Of a stretch of DNA of 43,553 nt, positions 34,603 through 43,535 are shown piece by piece. Each line of letters opens with the position of its first letter. Within the stretch, counting starts at the first letter, position 1. Under the pieces are notes generated by a model. The model did no database searches and was not told where the DNA came from. It saw only the letters and a list, made by a program, of their open reading frames with translations. Position numbers and translations under genes: made by a program. The stretch comes from an uncultured Myxococcales bacterium (GTDB taxonomy: Bacteria > Myxococcota_A > Bradymonadia > UBA7976 > UBA1532): the NCBI GenBank assembly GCA_937902595.1, contig CALELH010000620.1, positions 1 to 43,553 of the forward strand, read 5' to 3'.

Positions 34603-36896
34603 CGACGCCTCTTCTTACTTCGTGAACGACGAGGCTTGACCGTCTTATGCCTCGTCTTTTGGCTGAAATAAGGAAGCTTCCCCTTACCTCCATAGAGATA
34701 TTGGTACGTGCCATACGTGGACATCACACGCTTGGTGTAGCCCCTCGCCTCCTCATACGGGATTAACTCAACGAAGAGATCCAGCGGTAGGTGGCCTCTC
34801 TGCTTAAGCCATTGCTTCAGTCGTCCAGCGCCTGCGTTATACCCAGCGGGTATGACCGGTAAGGCCGCGTTCGCTGCAGAGCGAACTCGCGATAGATACT
34901 TGGTGCCAAGGACAACATTGAAATCCGGATCCCTCAGACTCTTACGAGTCGCTCGACGTCCAGTGCCTCGAGCCATGTCACGAGCCGTAGGTAAGATGAG
35001 CTGCATCAACCCTATGGCGTTTGCTGATGACTCTATGCCGGCGTTGAACCCGCTCTCCTCCCGCATGATAGCGCGCGCCAAATCAGGTGGAATCGCGGCG
35101 GCTCGCGATTTCTCTCGAATCAATTGGCCAAAAGGTCGAGGAAACGCGACCGTCCAGGCGTCGCGATTCTTACCGATGGGAGCAGACCGTCGAAACTGAG
35201 TGAGGCGCCTGCGTAAGATGTTGTGACTCAGGGGATAAGCGCCAGCCTCATCTAATAACTCAGCTGCACGCCAGAGGGCCGCCGGTGCCTTTGTCTCCGC
35301 TCTACGTACAACGTCCCAGGCCGGTCGAGAGAGACCAAGTCGCGCGAGCTCCTTCGCTAAGGTCCACATGGAGTCATCACTCTCATAGGTATCCGTAAGA
35401 AAAGAGAGCGCTGCGCCCTTATCCTGCAGCGTCTTCAAACCTGTGGTCAGCCAGCGGTCAGCCCGCGTCCTGCTCTCCTCTCGCAATCGGCTGTACGCCA
35501 AGATCGAATACCAACTCAGAGGATACTCAGTCAGCGCTCGACGATAGTGACGCCGCGCCTCCGCTCGACGACCCAAGACTCGAGCAATACGGCCGCGCCA
35601 ATAGGTGCTCCGTCCGAGTTGGCCATCATGGTGCTTGGGAGGTGAGAGCTTCTCCTCTAAGGCGAGTACCCGATGTGCCCGCTTATATTGCCGCCTCTGA
35701 AAGGCGTTGATCGCGACATAGAAGATCGCGTCGGACATCATGTCTCCTCTTGGATAAAGAGGGACTTTCTCGGTGATGAAGACCTCTGCTGCCTCAACCT
35801 CACCCTTGTCATCGATGAGGTGACGGATGAAATGATAGACCGCATCATCAGCTAAACGATGCTTCGGGTTCTCCCGAAGCTGCGCCTTGAAATGCGCTGC
35901 TGACTCCGCATCAGCCCCTTTGACGTTAGCGGCCTTCGCTGCAAGATGCCGTGCCCAAGGGGCGAGGGCGTGATTGGCCGCAGCACACAGAGTCACCGCC
36001 TCCTCCAAGTAGGGCCGAGCTCGCTCCCACTTCCTTAGTTTTCGCAGACCACGACCAAGGGCATATCGATGACGACACAAACTCTCCTGATCCTTGAAGC
36101 GCCGAGTGAGGGGCATCAGTGTCTCTACAGCCTTCTTGTTTCGATGGGACTTCAAGAGCGCTTCACCCATCTGCAGACGCTGCGAGGGAGTCCGCTGAAG
36201 CCATTGGTCTTTCTGGGAGGCATCTAACTTGAGAACCTCTTTGGCTAATCTACCTCCCAGAGACGCTTGCCCTGACGATGGGTGCTCTATATCCAAAGTC
36301 CTCAAATACTTGATGGCTTCCGGGTAATCTTCTCTTTCGACAGAGACTCGCGCCAGGCCGAGCAGCGCGTTCGCCCTCTCGGAACGACCACCCTCTGCGA
36401 GAGATTTATAGACAGCCTCGGCCTCGGACAGGCGCCCCGCTTCTCTCAGTGTTCGCGCTTTTAAGCGTCGGAAACTCTGACCGAGTCGAGTCGGCTCGAC
36501 GATCGAATCAAGCGCCTCAATGGCCTTGTCGGCTCCACCCAACTCGAGGAACGCCTTCGCCCTCTGTAGCGCCGCAAAGCCTTTGAGGGGGTCCGTGAGT
36601 TTATCCAGATTCTCAAGACACTCTAGAGCCTGCTCTGTTCGGCCGGCCTTGAGCAATGCATAACCCTTTACGAGACGTGCATCTGCGGTTCTTGCGTCAA
36701 TCGCCTCGGCGGCACGTACCCACCTGTTTCTTGAGAGCAACTCTCGAACCAGCGGATCCTTACTGCCGAGCACAGCGAGCCCCGGCTCGGCCGAAGCAGA
36801 CGTAGGGAGCGCAATGCCCATCGTCAGCGCGACACCTAGGGCCATCCTGAGGAACCAATTTAAATTAGATCGAATAATTTTTCCGGACGTTTTCAT
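34599..36896 (-). CDS. slt: Soluble lytic murein transglycosylase with TPR-like N-terminus
   Basis: 765 residues from ATG 36896. This start puts a signal peptide with an ASASA cleavage site at the N-terminus; a frame opening at 36956 adds 20 polar residues and lies on the candidate promoter, so it was rejected. Residues about 40-590 are tandem helical repeats of TPR type, as in the Slt70 superhelix. The C-terminal SLT domain has the catalytic Glu in REESGFN (about residue 615), GLMQLILPTARDMA and PAGYNAGAGRLKQWL. It cleaves peptidoglycan between MurNAc and GlcNAc in the periplasm. The last 16 residues are mostly Arg/Lys. Its stop overlaps that of the composite gene by 4 bases; the ECF sigma gene is divergent. 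Confidence 0.93.
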   Translation of the reverse strand: MKTSGKIIRSNLNWFLRMALGVALTMGIALPTSASAEPGLAVLGSKDPLVRELLSRNRWVRAAEAIDARTADARLVKGYALLKAGRTEQALECLENLDKLTDPLKGFAALQRAKAFLELGGADKAIEALDSIVEPTRLGQSFRRLKARTLREAGRLSEAEAVYKSLAEGGRSERANALLGLARVSVEREDYPEAIKYLRTLDIEHPSSGQASLGGRLAKEVLKLDASQKDQWLQRTPSQRLQMGEALLKSHRNKKAVETLMPLTRRFKDQESLCRHRYALGRGLRKLRKWERARPYLEEAVTLCAAANHALAPWARHLAAKAANVKGADAESAAHFKAQLRENPKHRLADDAVYHFIRHLIDDKGEVEAAEVFITEKVPLYPRGDMMSDAIFYVAINAFQRRQYKRAHRVLALEEKLSPPKHHDGQLGRSTYWRGRIARVLGRRAEARRHYRRALTEYPLSWYSILAYSRLREESRTRADRWLTTGLKTLQDKGAALSFLTDTYESDDSMWTLAKELARLGLSRPAWDVVRRAETKAPAALWRAAELLDEAGAYPLSHNILRRRLTQFRRSAPIGKNRDAWTVAFPRPFGQLIREKSRAAAIPPDLARAIMREESGFNAGIESSANAIGLMQLILPTARDMARGTGRRATRKSLRDPDFNVVLGTKYLSRVRSAANAALPVIPAGYNAGAGRLKQWLKQRGHLPLDLFVELIPYEEARGYTKRVMSTYGTYQYLYGGKGKLPYFSQKTRHKTVKPRRSRSKKRRR

Positions 36897-36930
36897 TGAT
36901 GAATTACGGCTGCTTAACTCGGACTTATGG

Positions 36931-36958
36931 AAAATAGGCGATAACATGGGGAACACAA
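36931..36958 (-). promoter_or_regulatory. Candidate promoter for the transglycosylase gene
   Basis: Minus strand TTGTGT (36953-36958), a 16-base spacer and TATTTT (36931-36936). It predicts a short leader before ATG 36896 and supports that start. The 112-bp divergent region shared with the sigma gene shows no clear ECF-type GGAAC motif. Confidence 0.35.
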
Positions 36959-37008
36959 CTTACCTGAATGGTGTCCAAGGTACGAGGGTCCGAAGGAGTC
37001 GAATCGCG

Positions 37009-37590
37009 ATGGAGGAACGCCAGCTGGTCAAACGGCTGAAGCAACGGAATGAGGCGGCCTTTACTCATCTGGTGCGTCTCCACAAGGTACGAATCTATAA
37101 CGTATGCCTTCGAATGATGTCTAACCGCGCTGAGGCCGAAGATATTGCACAAGATGTTTTTGTCCGCGCATTTATGTCCATTGCCTCGTTCCGTGGTGAC
37201 TCAGCCCTCAACACATGGCTGTACAGAATCGCGATTAATCTCTGCAAGAATCGCCTAAAATACCACGCCCGACGTAAAGCGAAGGTCCACACGAGCTTGG
37301 AGCCAATTCATGAGCGTGAGACAGCTGCGATAAACTCTACGGTGGGGGAGCCTGTTGCCAGGCCCGACCTCGTACTCGAGGGAAACGAAGCCCAGCAGCG
37401 AGTACAACGAGCCCTCGCCTCCATTGATGACAGTTTTAGGGAATTGTTAATCTTGAGAGACATTCAAGGACTCTCGTACATCCAAATAATGGAGATTACA
37501 CGATTGCCCGAGGGGACCGTCAAGTCCCGCCTGCACCGCGCTCGAGGCGCCCTGCGGCGTGCTTTTGACGAACAGGAAGAAATGGAATGA
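37009..37590 (+). CDS. ECF (sigma-24 type) RNA polymerase sigma factor
   Basis: 193 residues from ATG 37009, which has AAGGAG ten bases upstream; upstream in-frame starts at 36814 and 36946 lack a ribosome site and would exceed the usual length (about 190). Region 2 holds DIAQDVFVRAFMSIASFRGD and NTWLYRIAINLCKNRLKYHA; region 4 holds the helix-turn-helix SYIQIMEITRLPEGTVKSRL. Such factors direct transcription of envelope or stress genes and often their own operon. The stop overlaps the anti-sigma start as ATGA. Divergence from the transglycosylase makes that gene a possible target. Confidence 0.92.
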   Translation: MEERQLVKRLKQRNEAAFTHLVRLHKVRIYNVCLRMMSNRAEAEDIAQDVFVRAFMSIASFRGDSALNTWLYRIAINLCKNRLKYHARRKAKVHTSLEPIHERETAAINSTVGEPVARPDLVLEGNEAQQRVQRALASIDDSFRELLILRDIQGLSYIQIMEITRLPEGTVKSRLHRARGALRRAFDEQEEME

Positions 37591-37982
37591 CGCGCAAACG
37601 AGACAAGATTGACGCTTTGTTGACCGACGCTGTCGATGGCGAGACCTCGAATGAGGTCCTAAATGTGCTCAAGGAGTCTGATCTCCAGGAGGAGTTCGAG
37701 ACAGCGGACAGCGTCCGGACGTTGCTCGCTGGTGTCGAATCCGAGCCTGTTCCGAATCAATTCGTTGCAAAAGTAACTCAAAGGGTGCGCCGTCGAACGG
37801 GGGGCCGCTATTTCCATCCAGCTGACCGACCATTTGGAATGCTCGTTTCAATCGATGCCTTTATAGTGCTCGCCGTCGCTGTCATGGCTGCCTGTTGGTT
37901 TCTTCTCAACCCAGCCGTAGATGTTCCAGCTGAGCGCGTCGATTTCCCTCCCAAGATTGAAGCACCGAAGGGTACTCCATAG
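37587..37982 (+). CDS. Putative membrane anti-sigma factor with very short outer tail
   Basis: 131 residues. A cytoplasmic helical part (about 1-80) resembles the sigma-binding region of RseA (KIDALLTDAVDGETSNE). A basic stretch then leads into one membrane helix (about 85-107: MLVSIDAFIVLAVAVMAACW). Only about 24 residues follow outside. No HxxxCxxC zinc motif is present. The ATGA overlap with the ECF sigma gene is the main support for the role, since such pairs are usually sigma and anti-sigma. It could be a substrate for RseP encoded at 12947-14971 (inference). Confidence 0.8.
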   Translation: MTRKRDKIDALLTDAVDGETSNEVLNVLKESDLQEEFETADSVRTLLAGVESEPVPNQFVAKVTQRVRRRTGGRYFHPADRPFGMLVSIDAFIVLAVAVMAACWFLLNPAVDVPAERVDFPPKIEAPKGTP

Positions 37983-37998
37983 AGTCAATCTATGACTC
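37982..37998. terminator. Short hairpin between convergent anti-sigma and comEC genes
   Basis: GAGTCA, a 5-base loop and TGACTC form a perfect 6-bp stem that begins in the anti-sigma stop codon. There is no T-run, so termination is possible but weakly supported. Confidence 0.3.
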
Positions 37999-38033
37999 AC
38001 CCAAGCCCATAAACATCACGTACTCCCACGGAC

Positions 38034-40232
38034 TCACTTTCGCTCCGCCAGGCTGAACGTGGGCGCCTCAACACGCAGATGTCTCCCGAGGTATACCCGA
38101 ACCAAACCATGTTCATCTGTCCTCCAGAGAGGAATCTCGAGACCACGAATACGCCTAACGACCTCTGAGTGGGGAAAACCGTATCGGTTATCCAATCCTA
38201 AACTCGCGACTGCGTACCGCGGTTGCACGACCTGGAGCATACGACGGCCGGTGCTCGTGCGACTGCCATGATGACCGAGCTTCAATACGTCGACCCGGCC
38301 CGGGTTCATGGCGGCCAACCTCGCCTCTCCCGCGCGCTCAAGATCACCAGTCAAGAGGACCGACCCCGAATATCCATCTATACGCACCGCGATGGACCCA
38401 TCATTCTCCGACATCCAGGAGGACCTCAAAGAAGGGAACGTTCTCACATGAAATCGACCAAAATGGTTGTCCGTACGACCCGCTTCTCGAATCTCAACGC
38501 CCGTCTCTTGGGCGTACTCCAAGATCCTTTGCCAGGCTTGATTATCCGTAGTCCGCCAGGGATGAATGAGGCGTACGACCTTAAAGTCCCTCAGGATTGA
38601 AGTCAGTCCCAAGAAGTGGTCCGGGTGGTAGTGGGTGACGATCACTTCATCCAGGGTGTGGACGCCCATGAACCGTAGATATCCACGCAAGTGGTATGCC
38701 TGCGCGGATGGTCCGGCGTCAATGAGCACCGCCTTACCCGCAGACCTCAATAAGATGGCATCCCCCTGGCCAACGGACACAAAATCGACGGCATCGTCCT
38801 CTGGTCGAAGGTGTAACGCGCCACAAACTAAGAGCGTCGTGAGCAGGAAAGACAAGACGCGCCAGCGGAGAAAGAGCGGACAAACAAATAAAACGAGCCA
38901 GAGAGGAGTTGTCCAGCGACCAACCACCCATAGTCCACCAAACAAGTCGGCTATAGATTCGTTCAGGGCGACGAGAAGCTCTGCGACATGCGCTGCCCAA
39001 CTCAAAGGCGTCGTCGTGAGGGGTGAGCATAAGAAGCCGAAGAACCCAAAGGGGATTACGAATCCACTGGCAAGCGGCGTGATCACAAGATTTGAGAGAG
39101 CTGCTCCCGGAACCACGACACCAAAATGCCACGCCTGGACTGGCATAGTCGCGACGCTGGCTGCTACAGCAGTTCTAAGCCAAGACAGTGGCCCGCCATC
39201 ACCACTCGCGAAGATCAAGAGCGTGAGAACAACGCCGAAAGACAATTGGAACCCGACGGTCGAGATCACGGATGGCTGCGCCGCGATTAACATGATGGCC
39301 GCCAACCCCAAGGTGTTCGTAGTCGACTGTCGCCGTCCAAAGGCCACACACAGCAACATGACCCCAGCCATAACTCCTGCCCGTTGGGCGCTGATGGGGA
39401 GCTGCGCCAAGAGGATGTAGCCGATCATAGGAGGAAGCGCAGCTAACGCCGCCCAGCGGTGGGCACGCCGCCACCCCAAGGTGAGACCAACGCTTAAAAA
39501 GAAGAAGAATACGATCCAGACAGTCACGGCTACGTGAAGTCCGCTCACCGCGAGTAAATGTGCTGTTCCAGCTGACTCAAAGGAGGCAAGAGCGGTCTGT
39601 GGCACGGCTTTACGGTCACCGAGCAGCACACCCGTGAGTACGCCTGCGCCATAGGATGGCTCAATAGACTCTAGAATCTTGCGCCCGGCCGACCTCATCC
39701 GAAAGATCAACTGTGACAGTCCGTTGGCGGGTCTTAGGAGCTCGACCGGACCACGACTCGACCAAAGAACACCAACGGCACCATAGGTGGCGCTAGCGTC
39801 AAAACCCCCTGGATTGGATCGTGGCAACAATCGAGTGAAAGGCCCCTCGACGATGACATTCGATCCCGGTGAAACCCCTCTAAGAGGACGACTAAGCGTC
39901 ACCTTTACTGAGGATTTAGTGGAGGGCGAAACATCGACAATGACTAAAGCCTTAGAGGCCATAATCTTGACGGATCGTACTCGGCCAGGCAGGCGGTCGT
40001 AGAGAGAGAGGTCCTCATCTTGAGTTCCTCTCTGTTGCTCCAATTGACCGCAGATAGCACCGGCTACGAAGACCACACAGGTCAAGAAATAGGCGGGGTC
40101 ATATCGATGGAGAGCGAGGGCGCCTATCAAGGCCAATGGGATGGTCCAAGACCAGCTGATGGGAAGCCATCCAAAGGTCACTCCTAGGCTCATCGCAAAC
40201 GCTAAGATAAGCCACCGGTTCGTTGATTCCAT
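38034..40232 (-). CDS. comEC: DNA uptake channel ComEC/Rec2 with metallo-beta-lactamase domain
   Basis: 732 residues from ATG 40232, which follows AGGGAG; a longer reading from 40376 adds 48 residues with no ribosome site and reaches the opposite gene, so it was rejected. N-terminal helices and an OB-like part are followed by the competence domain (about 200-470; ESAGTAHLLAVSGLHVAVTV is the family signature, with SAQRAGVMAGVMLLC later). The C-terminal nuclease-like domain has VSVGQGDAILL, VTHYHPDHFLGL, TGDLE and LGHHGSRTST. All metal ligands look intact. ComEC passes single-stranded DNA through the inner membrane in natural transformation, so the organism may be competent; no other com or pil gene is in the window. 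Confidence 0.96.
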   Translation of the reverse strand: MESTNRWLILAFAMSLGVTFGWLPISWSWTIPLALIGALALHRYDPAYFLTCVVFVAGAICGQLEQQRGTQDEDLSLYDRLPGRVRSVKIMASKALVIVDVSPSTKSSVKVTLSRPLRGVSPGSNVIVEGPFTRLLPRSNPGGFDASATYGAVGVLWSSRGPVELLRPANGLSQLIFRMRSAGRKILESIEPSYGAGVLTGVLLGDRKAVPQTALASFESAGTAHLLAVSGLHVAVTVWIVFFFFLSVGLTLGWRRAHRWAALAALPPMIGYILLAQLPISAQRAGVMAGVMLLCVAFGRRQSTTNTLGLAAIMLIAAQPSVISTVGFQLSFGVVLTLLIFASGDGGPLSWLRTAVAASVATMPVQAWHFGVVVPGAALSNLVITPLASGFVIPFGFFGFLCSPLTTTPLSWAAHVAELLVALNESIADLFGGLWVVGRWTTPLWLVLFVCPLFLRWRVLSFLLTTLLVCGALHLRPEDDAVDFVSVGQGDAILLRSAGKAVLIDAGPSAQAYHLRGYLRFMGVHTLDEVIVTHYHPDHFLGLTSILRDFKVVRLIHPWRTTDNQAWQRILEYAQETGVEIREAGRTDNHFGRFHVRTFPSLRSSWMSENDGSIAVRIDGYSGSVLLTGDLERAGEARLAAMNPGRVDVLKLGHHGSRTSTGRRMLQVVQPRYAVASLGLDNRYGFPHSEVVRRIRGLEIPLWRTDEHGLVRVYLGRHLRVEAPTFSLAERK

Positions 40233-40405
40233 TGGTCGAAGGATCTCCCTATCAGTGTCCAAAGGACTAATCGGACAACTGAGGGGCCCGTTGCGGAAAA
40301 GGTGAGAACATAGCGAAGCTAGGTGTCCGATCATTGACCGCATTCCGGAGTTCGTGATAGCCCGCGGTAACCCCATTGCTGTTGGGGCATAGTCAAGAGG
40401 TGTAC

Positions 40406-41773
40406 ATGCGGCGGTATATCGTCCTCGGTGTTTTGAGCTTTGCGGTCTTCGCGGGTTTCGCGGGGGCCAGGCTTAAGATTCACACCCAAGACAACCACTT
40501 TGTTTACCTCGCAGACTCCTTCCTGAACGGTCAGGTTGAGCTCACTCGTAAACCACATCATGGGAACGATTGGGCGAGCTACGAGCGTATGAAGCTCAAG
40601 GGAGAGTCAGCGAATCAACACGGGGCCGAGGTGAAAGGCTTCTTTACTCGCCGTAAGGGCAAACCCAACGAATTTAGGACGCTCCAGGGAGAAAACCTCA
40701 CCATCCCAAAGAAGGATCGAGGAGAACGAAAGACCCATCACTATGTCTCCTTTCCGCCGGGTCCTGCGGTGCTGATGATGCCGTTCGTTGCCGCCGTGGG
40801 CTATGGGACGAATGATGTCCTCTTCACGATCCTCTTCGCGTCTATCAACGCGGTGCTCTTCTTCATACTTCTCTGTCGGTTTAGAGAAGATGGATACACC
40901 GACCGAGACGACAAGCAGCTTCTCTGGTTTACGGCCTTATTCATCTTCGGAACCGCGCATTTCTGGTGTGGGGTCATGGGCAGAGTCTGGTTTACTGCGC
41001 TGATCATTGGCGTGACTTTTCACCTACTCTATATTTATTTCGCGCTGAACGCGCGCCGACCCTTGCTCGCCGGCCTCTGCTTGGCGGTCGCTTTCTCGAG
41101 CCGGGCGAGTCTGGTCTTCGCGGCGTCTTTCTTCTATTGGCAATTGCTGCGCCCCAAGGGGGATGAGGACACGGGGGAAGATCGATGGAGGAAGGCGGCG
41201 CTCTTCTCGGCCCCTTGCCTAGTCATCGGCCTAACGCTGCTCTATTACAACCAGGTGCGCTTTGCGAACCCGCTCGAGTTTGGACACACTTATTTGGCCG
41301 GCGGCTCCCTCGCTCGCATCCGTGACTTCGGTCTCTTCCACGCTGAGTTCCTGAACCGAAATCTAACCGCCGCCTTCACCCTATTGCCGCGATTTACTGA
41401 TTCAGCTCCATTCATTCAATTTAGTAAGCATGGCATGAGCATCTTTCTGACGACCCCCGCTCTCATCTGGCTACTGTGGCCTAAAGAATCGAATGCAATG
41501 CATCGACCGCTCTGGATCGCGACGGCGTGCGTTGGTGTCCCTCTCCTCTTCTATCAAAACACCGGCTGGGAGCAGTTCAGCTACCGCTTCATCCTCGATG
41601 TACTTCCGTATCTCGTTCTCTTGTTGGTGGCCGGCGCCCGACCGATGACGCGGACCTTTAAAACGCTGATCATCGTCGGAATATTGATTAACGCCCTCGG
41701 CGCGGCGACATTCCAGCGCGCGGGCATGGGCTCATTGTATGGCCATCACATGACTGAAGAGCCGAAACGCTGA
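40406..41773 (+). CDS. Polytopic membrane protein, possibly GT-C type glycosyltransferase
   Basis: 455 residues from ATG 40406, with GAGGTG six bases upstream. About ten hydrophobic helices are visible. A first large outer loop between helices 1 and 2 contains an acidic/His segment (HTQDNHFVYLADSFLNG), the layout of GT-C glycosyltransferases and Pmt-like proteins, which keep catalytic Asp/Glu in that loop. Later parts include FILLCRFREDGY and FSSRASLVFAASFFYW. It stands alone, divergent from comEC. A lipid-linked sugar transfer role is plausible but not proved. Confidence 0.75.
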   Translation: MRRYIVLGVLSFAVFAGFAGARLKIHTQDNHFVYLADSFLNGQVELTRKPHHGNDWASYERMKLKGESANQHGAEVKGFFTRRKGKPNEFRTLQGENLTIPKKDRGERKTHHYVSFPPGPAVLMMPFVAAVGYGTNDVLFTILFASINAVLFFILLCRFREDGYTDRDDKQLLWFTALFIFGTAHFWCGVMGRVWFTALIIGVTFHLLYIYFALNARRPLLAGLCLAVAFSSRASLVFAASFFYWQLLRPKGDEDTGEDRWRKAALFSAPCLVIGLTLLYYNQVRFANPLEFGHTYLAGGSLARIRDFGLFHAEFLNRNLTAAFTLLPRFTDSAPFIQFSKHGMSIFLTTPALIWLLWPKESNAMHRPLWIATACVGVPLLFYQNTGWEQFSYRFILDVLPYLVLLLVAGARPMTRTFKTLIIVGILINALGAATFQRAGMGSLYGHHMTEEPKR

Positions 41774-41800
41774 GAGGCTGAAGCCAAGTGCGCACTCAGC
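41769..41800 (+). terminator. Possible branched RNA structure at the 3' end of the membrane-protein gene
   Basis: GCTGAG (41769-41774) pairs with CTCAGC (41795-41800). Inside lie GGCT-GA-AGCC (41776-41785) and the palindrome AGTGCGCACT (41787-41796, partly exclusive with the outer stem). It starts at the stop codon. No T-run follows, so it may be a weak terminator or a regulatory fold. Confidence 0.3.
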
Positions 41801-41860
41801 GATCCAGCAATCAGCCCGGTGTGATATAAGTGTTCGCAGTCAGATATAGGGAGAGAGAGC

Positions 41861-43186
41861 ATGAGCGGCTCATCGAATGGAGAGCCACCTGAGTTACCGC
41901 CGCCATCAAGAGGCTCGTCTAAGGCTCGACCCTCAAGTCAACGCTCGGTGACTGAATCCACGCTCATCGATACATCTCCCTCAAGTTCAAGACAGCTGAT
42001 CAGTGATTCAACGGGTCAGGCACGACGGACGCCCGCTTCGAGCAGTCAAGGCGGTGGTGCTCCCATGAATATGGACTCCATGAACGCTACGGAGCCTCCA
42101 GCAACCGAGGTGACCGCCACGGCAAAGGATTTGAAGGCGCGCGGCGGCCTACTAGAGCTCAATGAGTCTCCCCGACATGTCCGCGTTCGGAACATGTCTA
42201 CGTCGGAGAAAGGTGACCGCTCATTCGTTCGCGGACGCCTCGTGGTCGTGTCCGATTTGGCTGCGGGTCTTTACATATATCTGGACGCACCATTACTCAC
42301 CGTGGGGCGCGGTCGGGATGCCGACGTCATGGTTCTAGATGATGGTGTGAGTAGACTCCATGCACGACTCGTTCGACACGAAGACGGATTCCGGATCATT
42401 GACGCCGACAGTGAAAATGGCACCTATCTGAACGGTCGTTCGATTCGAGAGGCTGAATTATACGATGGAGATGTGATCGCACTGGGACAAACACAACTCC
42501 AATACGAGGGCGTAGGATGGCGTCGAAGACTCGCCGAGCGGCCCTCAATGGTTCCAGCTGTGTTTCAGTCTGGAGAGGCATCCAGCGATGGTAGCGCCAC
42601 CGTATGGCCCAATTTCGTAATCGCCGCGCTGACGACCTTCATTTTCGTCGCGCTCGTGTCTCTACTGCGAGGGCCTATGGCCCCAGAGCCCAAGGCGATC
42701 GCTCAAGAATGGTACACACGCGCACAACAGTCGGTCACAGAATCCAGATGGCTCGACGCCCGTGATGAAATCGAGATCGCGAAAGTCTTAGGACTAGCGA
42801 AGGCTCCATACGAGGCTCTCATCCACCAGGTTGAGCGAGAAATGGCTGATGAGGAACTCACCCACATGATCCATGGGAGCATCGTCGCTGGACAGCCGAT
42901 CTCGACAATAAAAACCCTCCAGGAGAGAGTCTCTAAGAACACCCCGACCGCACAGAGGATCAGTCAAGCCGTATCCAAAGAGGTCGACCGTCGAGTTGCT
43001 CGGTGGCTGAGAGATGCAAAGCGCGCCCACATGGCCGCAGACCACGATCGGGCGTTACTCCGATTGGATAGAATCTTAGACCTCCGCCCAGAAAACGCGG
43101 AAGCCAAGCGCTTAAGACTGAACCTTCAGGTTCCTAACTTACCGACGCGCCCCGGTCAGCCAGAAGACCAGAAACAACATCAATAA
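41861..43186 (+). CDS. FHA-domain membrane protein with helical repeat C-terminus
   Basis: 441 residues, preceded by GGGAGAGAGAG. The first 90 residues are disordered and rich in Ser/Thr/Pro, including SVTESTLIDTS. The FHA domain (about 140-215) has the binding residues GRGRDADVMV, SRLHARLV and ENGTYLNGR, so it should bind phosphothreonine. A membrane helix follows (about 250-270), then helical TPR-like repeats (WYTRAQQSVTESRWLDARDE; HMAADHDRALLRLDRILDLR) outside the cytoplasm. The N-terminal Thr segment before the FHA domain recalls the self-binding switch of GarA-type proteins (inference). The two membrane kinases of this window are candidate partners. The 3' end overlaps the receiver gene on the other strand by 53 bases. 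Confidence 0.9.
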   Translation: MSGSSNGEPPELPPPSRGSSKARPSSQRSVTESTLIDTSPSSSRQLISDSTGQARRTPASSSQGGGAPMNMDSMNATEPPATEVTATAKDLKARGGLLELNESPRHVRVRNMSTSEKGDRSFVRGRLVVVSDLAAGLYIYLDAPLLTVGRGRDADVMVLDDGVSRLHARLVRHEDGFRIIDADSENGTYLNGRSIREAELYDGDVIALGQTQLQYEGVGWRRRLAERPSMVPAVFQSGEASSDGSATVWPNFVIAALTTFIFVALVSLLRGPMAPEPKAIAQEWYTRAQQSVTESRWLDARDEIEIAKVLGLAKAPYEALIHQVEREMADEELTHMIHGSIVAGQPISTIKTLQERVSKNTPTAQRISQAVSKEVDRRVARWLRDAKRAHMAADHDRALLRLDRILDLRPENAEAKRLRLNLQVPNLPTRPGQPEDQKQHQ

Positions 43187-43535
43187 CCTCTTGAATCTCA
43201 AAAGGTTTATCGAGGTATGCGTCGGCTCCATATAGAGGTGATGTCATCTCATTTACCGTACGACCGATCGCCGTCAACATCACCACTGCGATGTCCTTGT
43301 ACTCATCCTTGCTTCGGATGTACTTGCACAGCTCCCATCCAGACAGCGTCGGCATCATCACATCTAGAATAACCAGGTCAGGCTGATGACCAATGATCAA
43401 CTCAAGAGCCTCTTCGCCATCCTTAGCCTGAATCACCTCTCCTTCAAGAGAAGCTAGTGATCGGCTCAAGATGCGCCGAATCTCGATATCGTCGTCGGCT
43501 AGCATAATCAGCGGCCGGCCGTACTCTTCGCTCAT
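43134..43535 (-). CDS. Stand-alone response regulator receiver protein
   Basis: 133 residues from ATG 43535, which has GAGG five bases upstream; a start at 43550 would add five residues. The receiver fold is complete: the acidic pocket LADDD, phospho-acceptor Asp in LVILDVMMPTLSG (about residue 55), conserved Thr in VVMLTAIG and Lys in YLDKPFE. There is no output domain, so it is CheY-like and works through protein contact. No histidine kinase is seen nearby; the upstream neighbour lies outside the window. The coding end overlaps the FHA gene end by 53 bases. Confidence 0.93.
   Translation of the reverse strand: MSEEYGRPLIMLADDDIEIRRILSRSLASLEGEVIQAKDGEEALELIIGHQPDLVILDVMMPTLSGWELCKYIRSKDEYKDIAVVMLTAIGRTVNEMTSPLYGADAYLDKPFEIQEVIDVVSGLLADRGASVS

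Noticed and set aside
36814-37008. Longer start for the ECF sigma factor
   Set aside because: It overlaps the divergent transglycosylase start and lacks a ribosome site, while ATG 37009 has AAGGAG and gives the usual length.
38635-39420. 261-codon open frame on the plus strand inside comEC
   Set aside because: Antisense to conserved ComEC domains, with low-complexity composition and no recognisable motif.
40233-40376. Longer start for ComEC
   Set aside because: No ribosome site and no family resemblance in the added 48 residues; ATG 40232 begins right before the first membrane helix.
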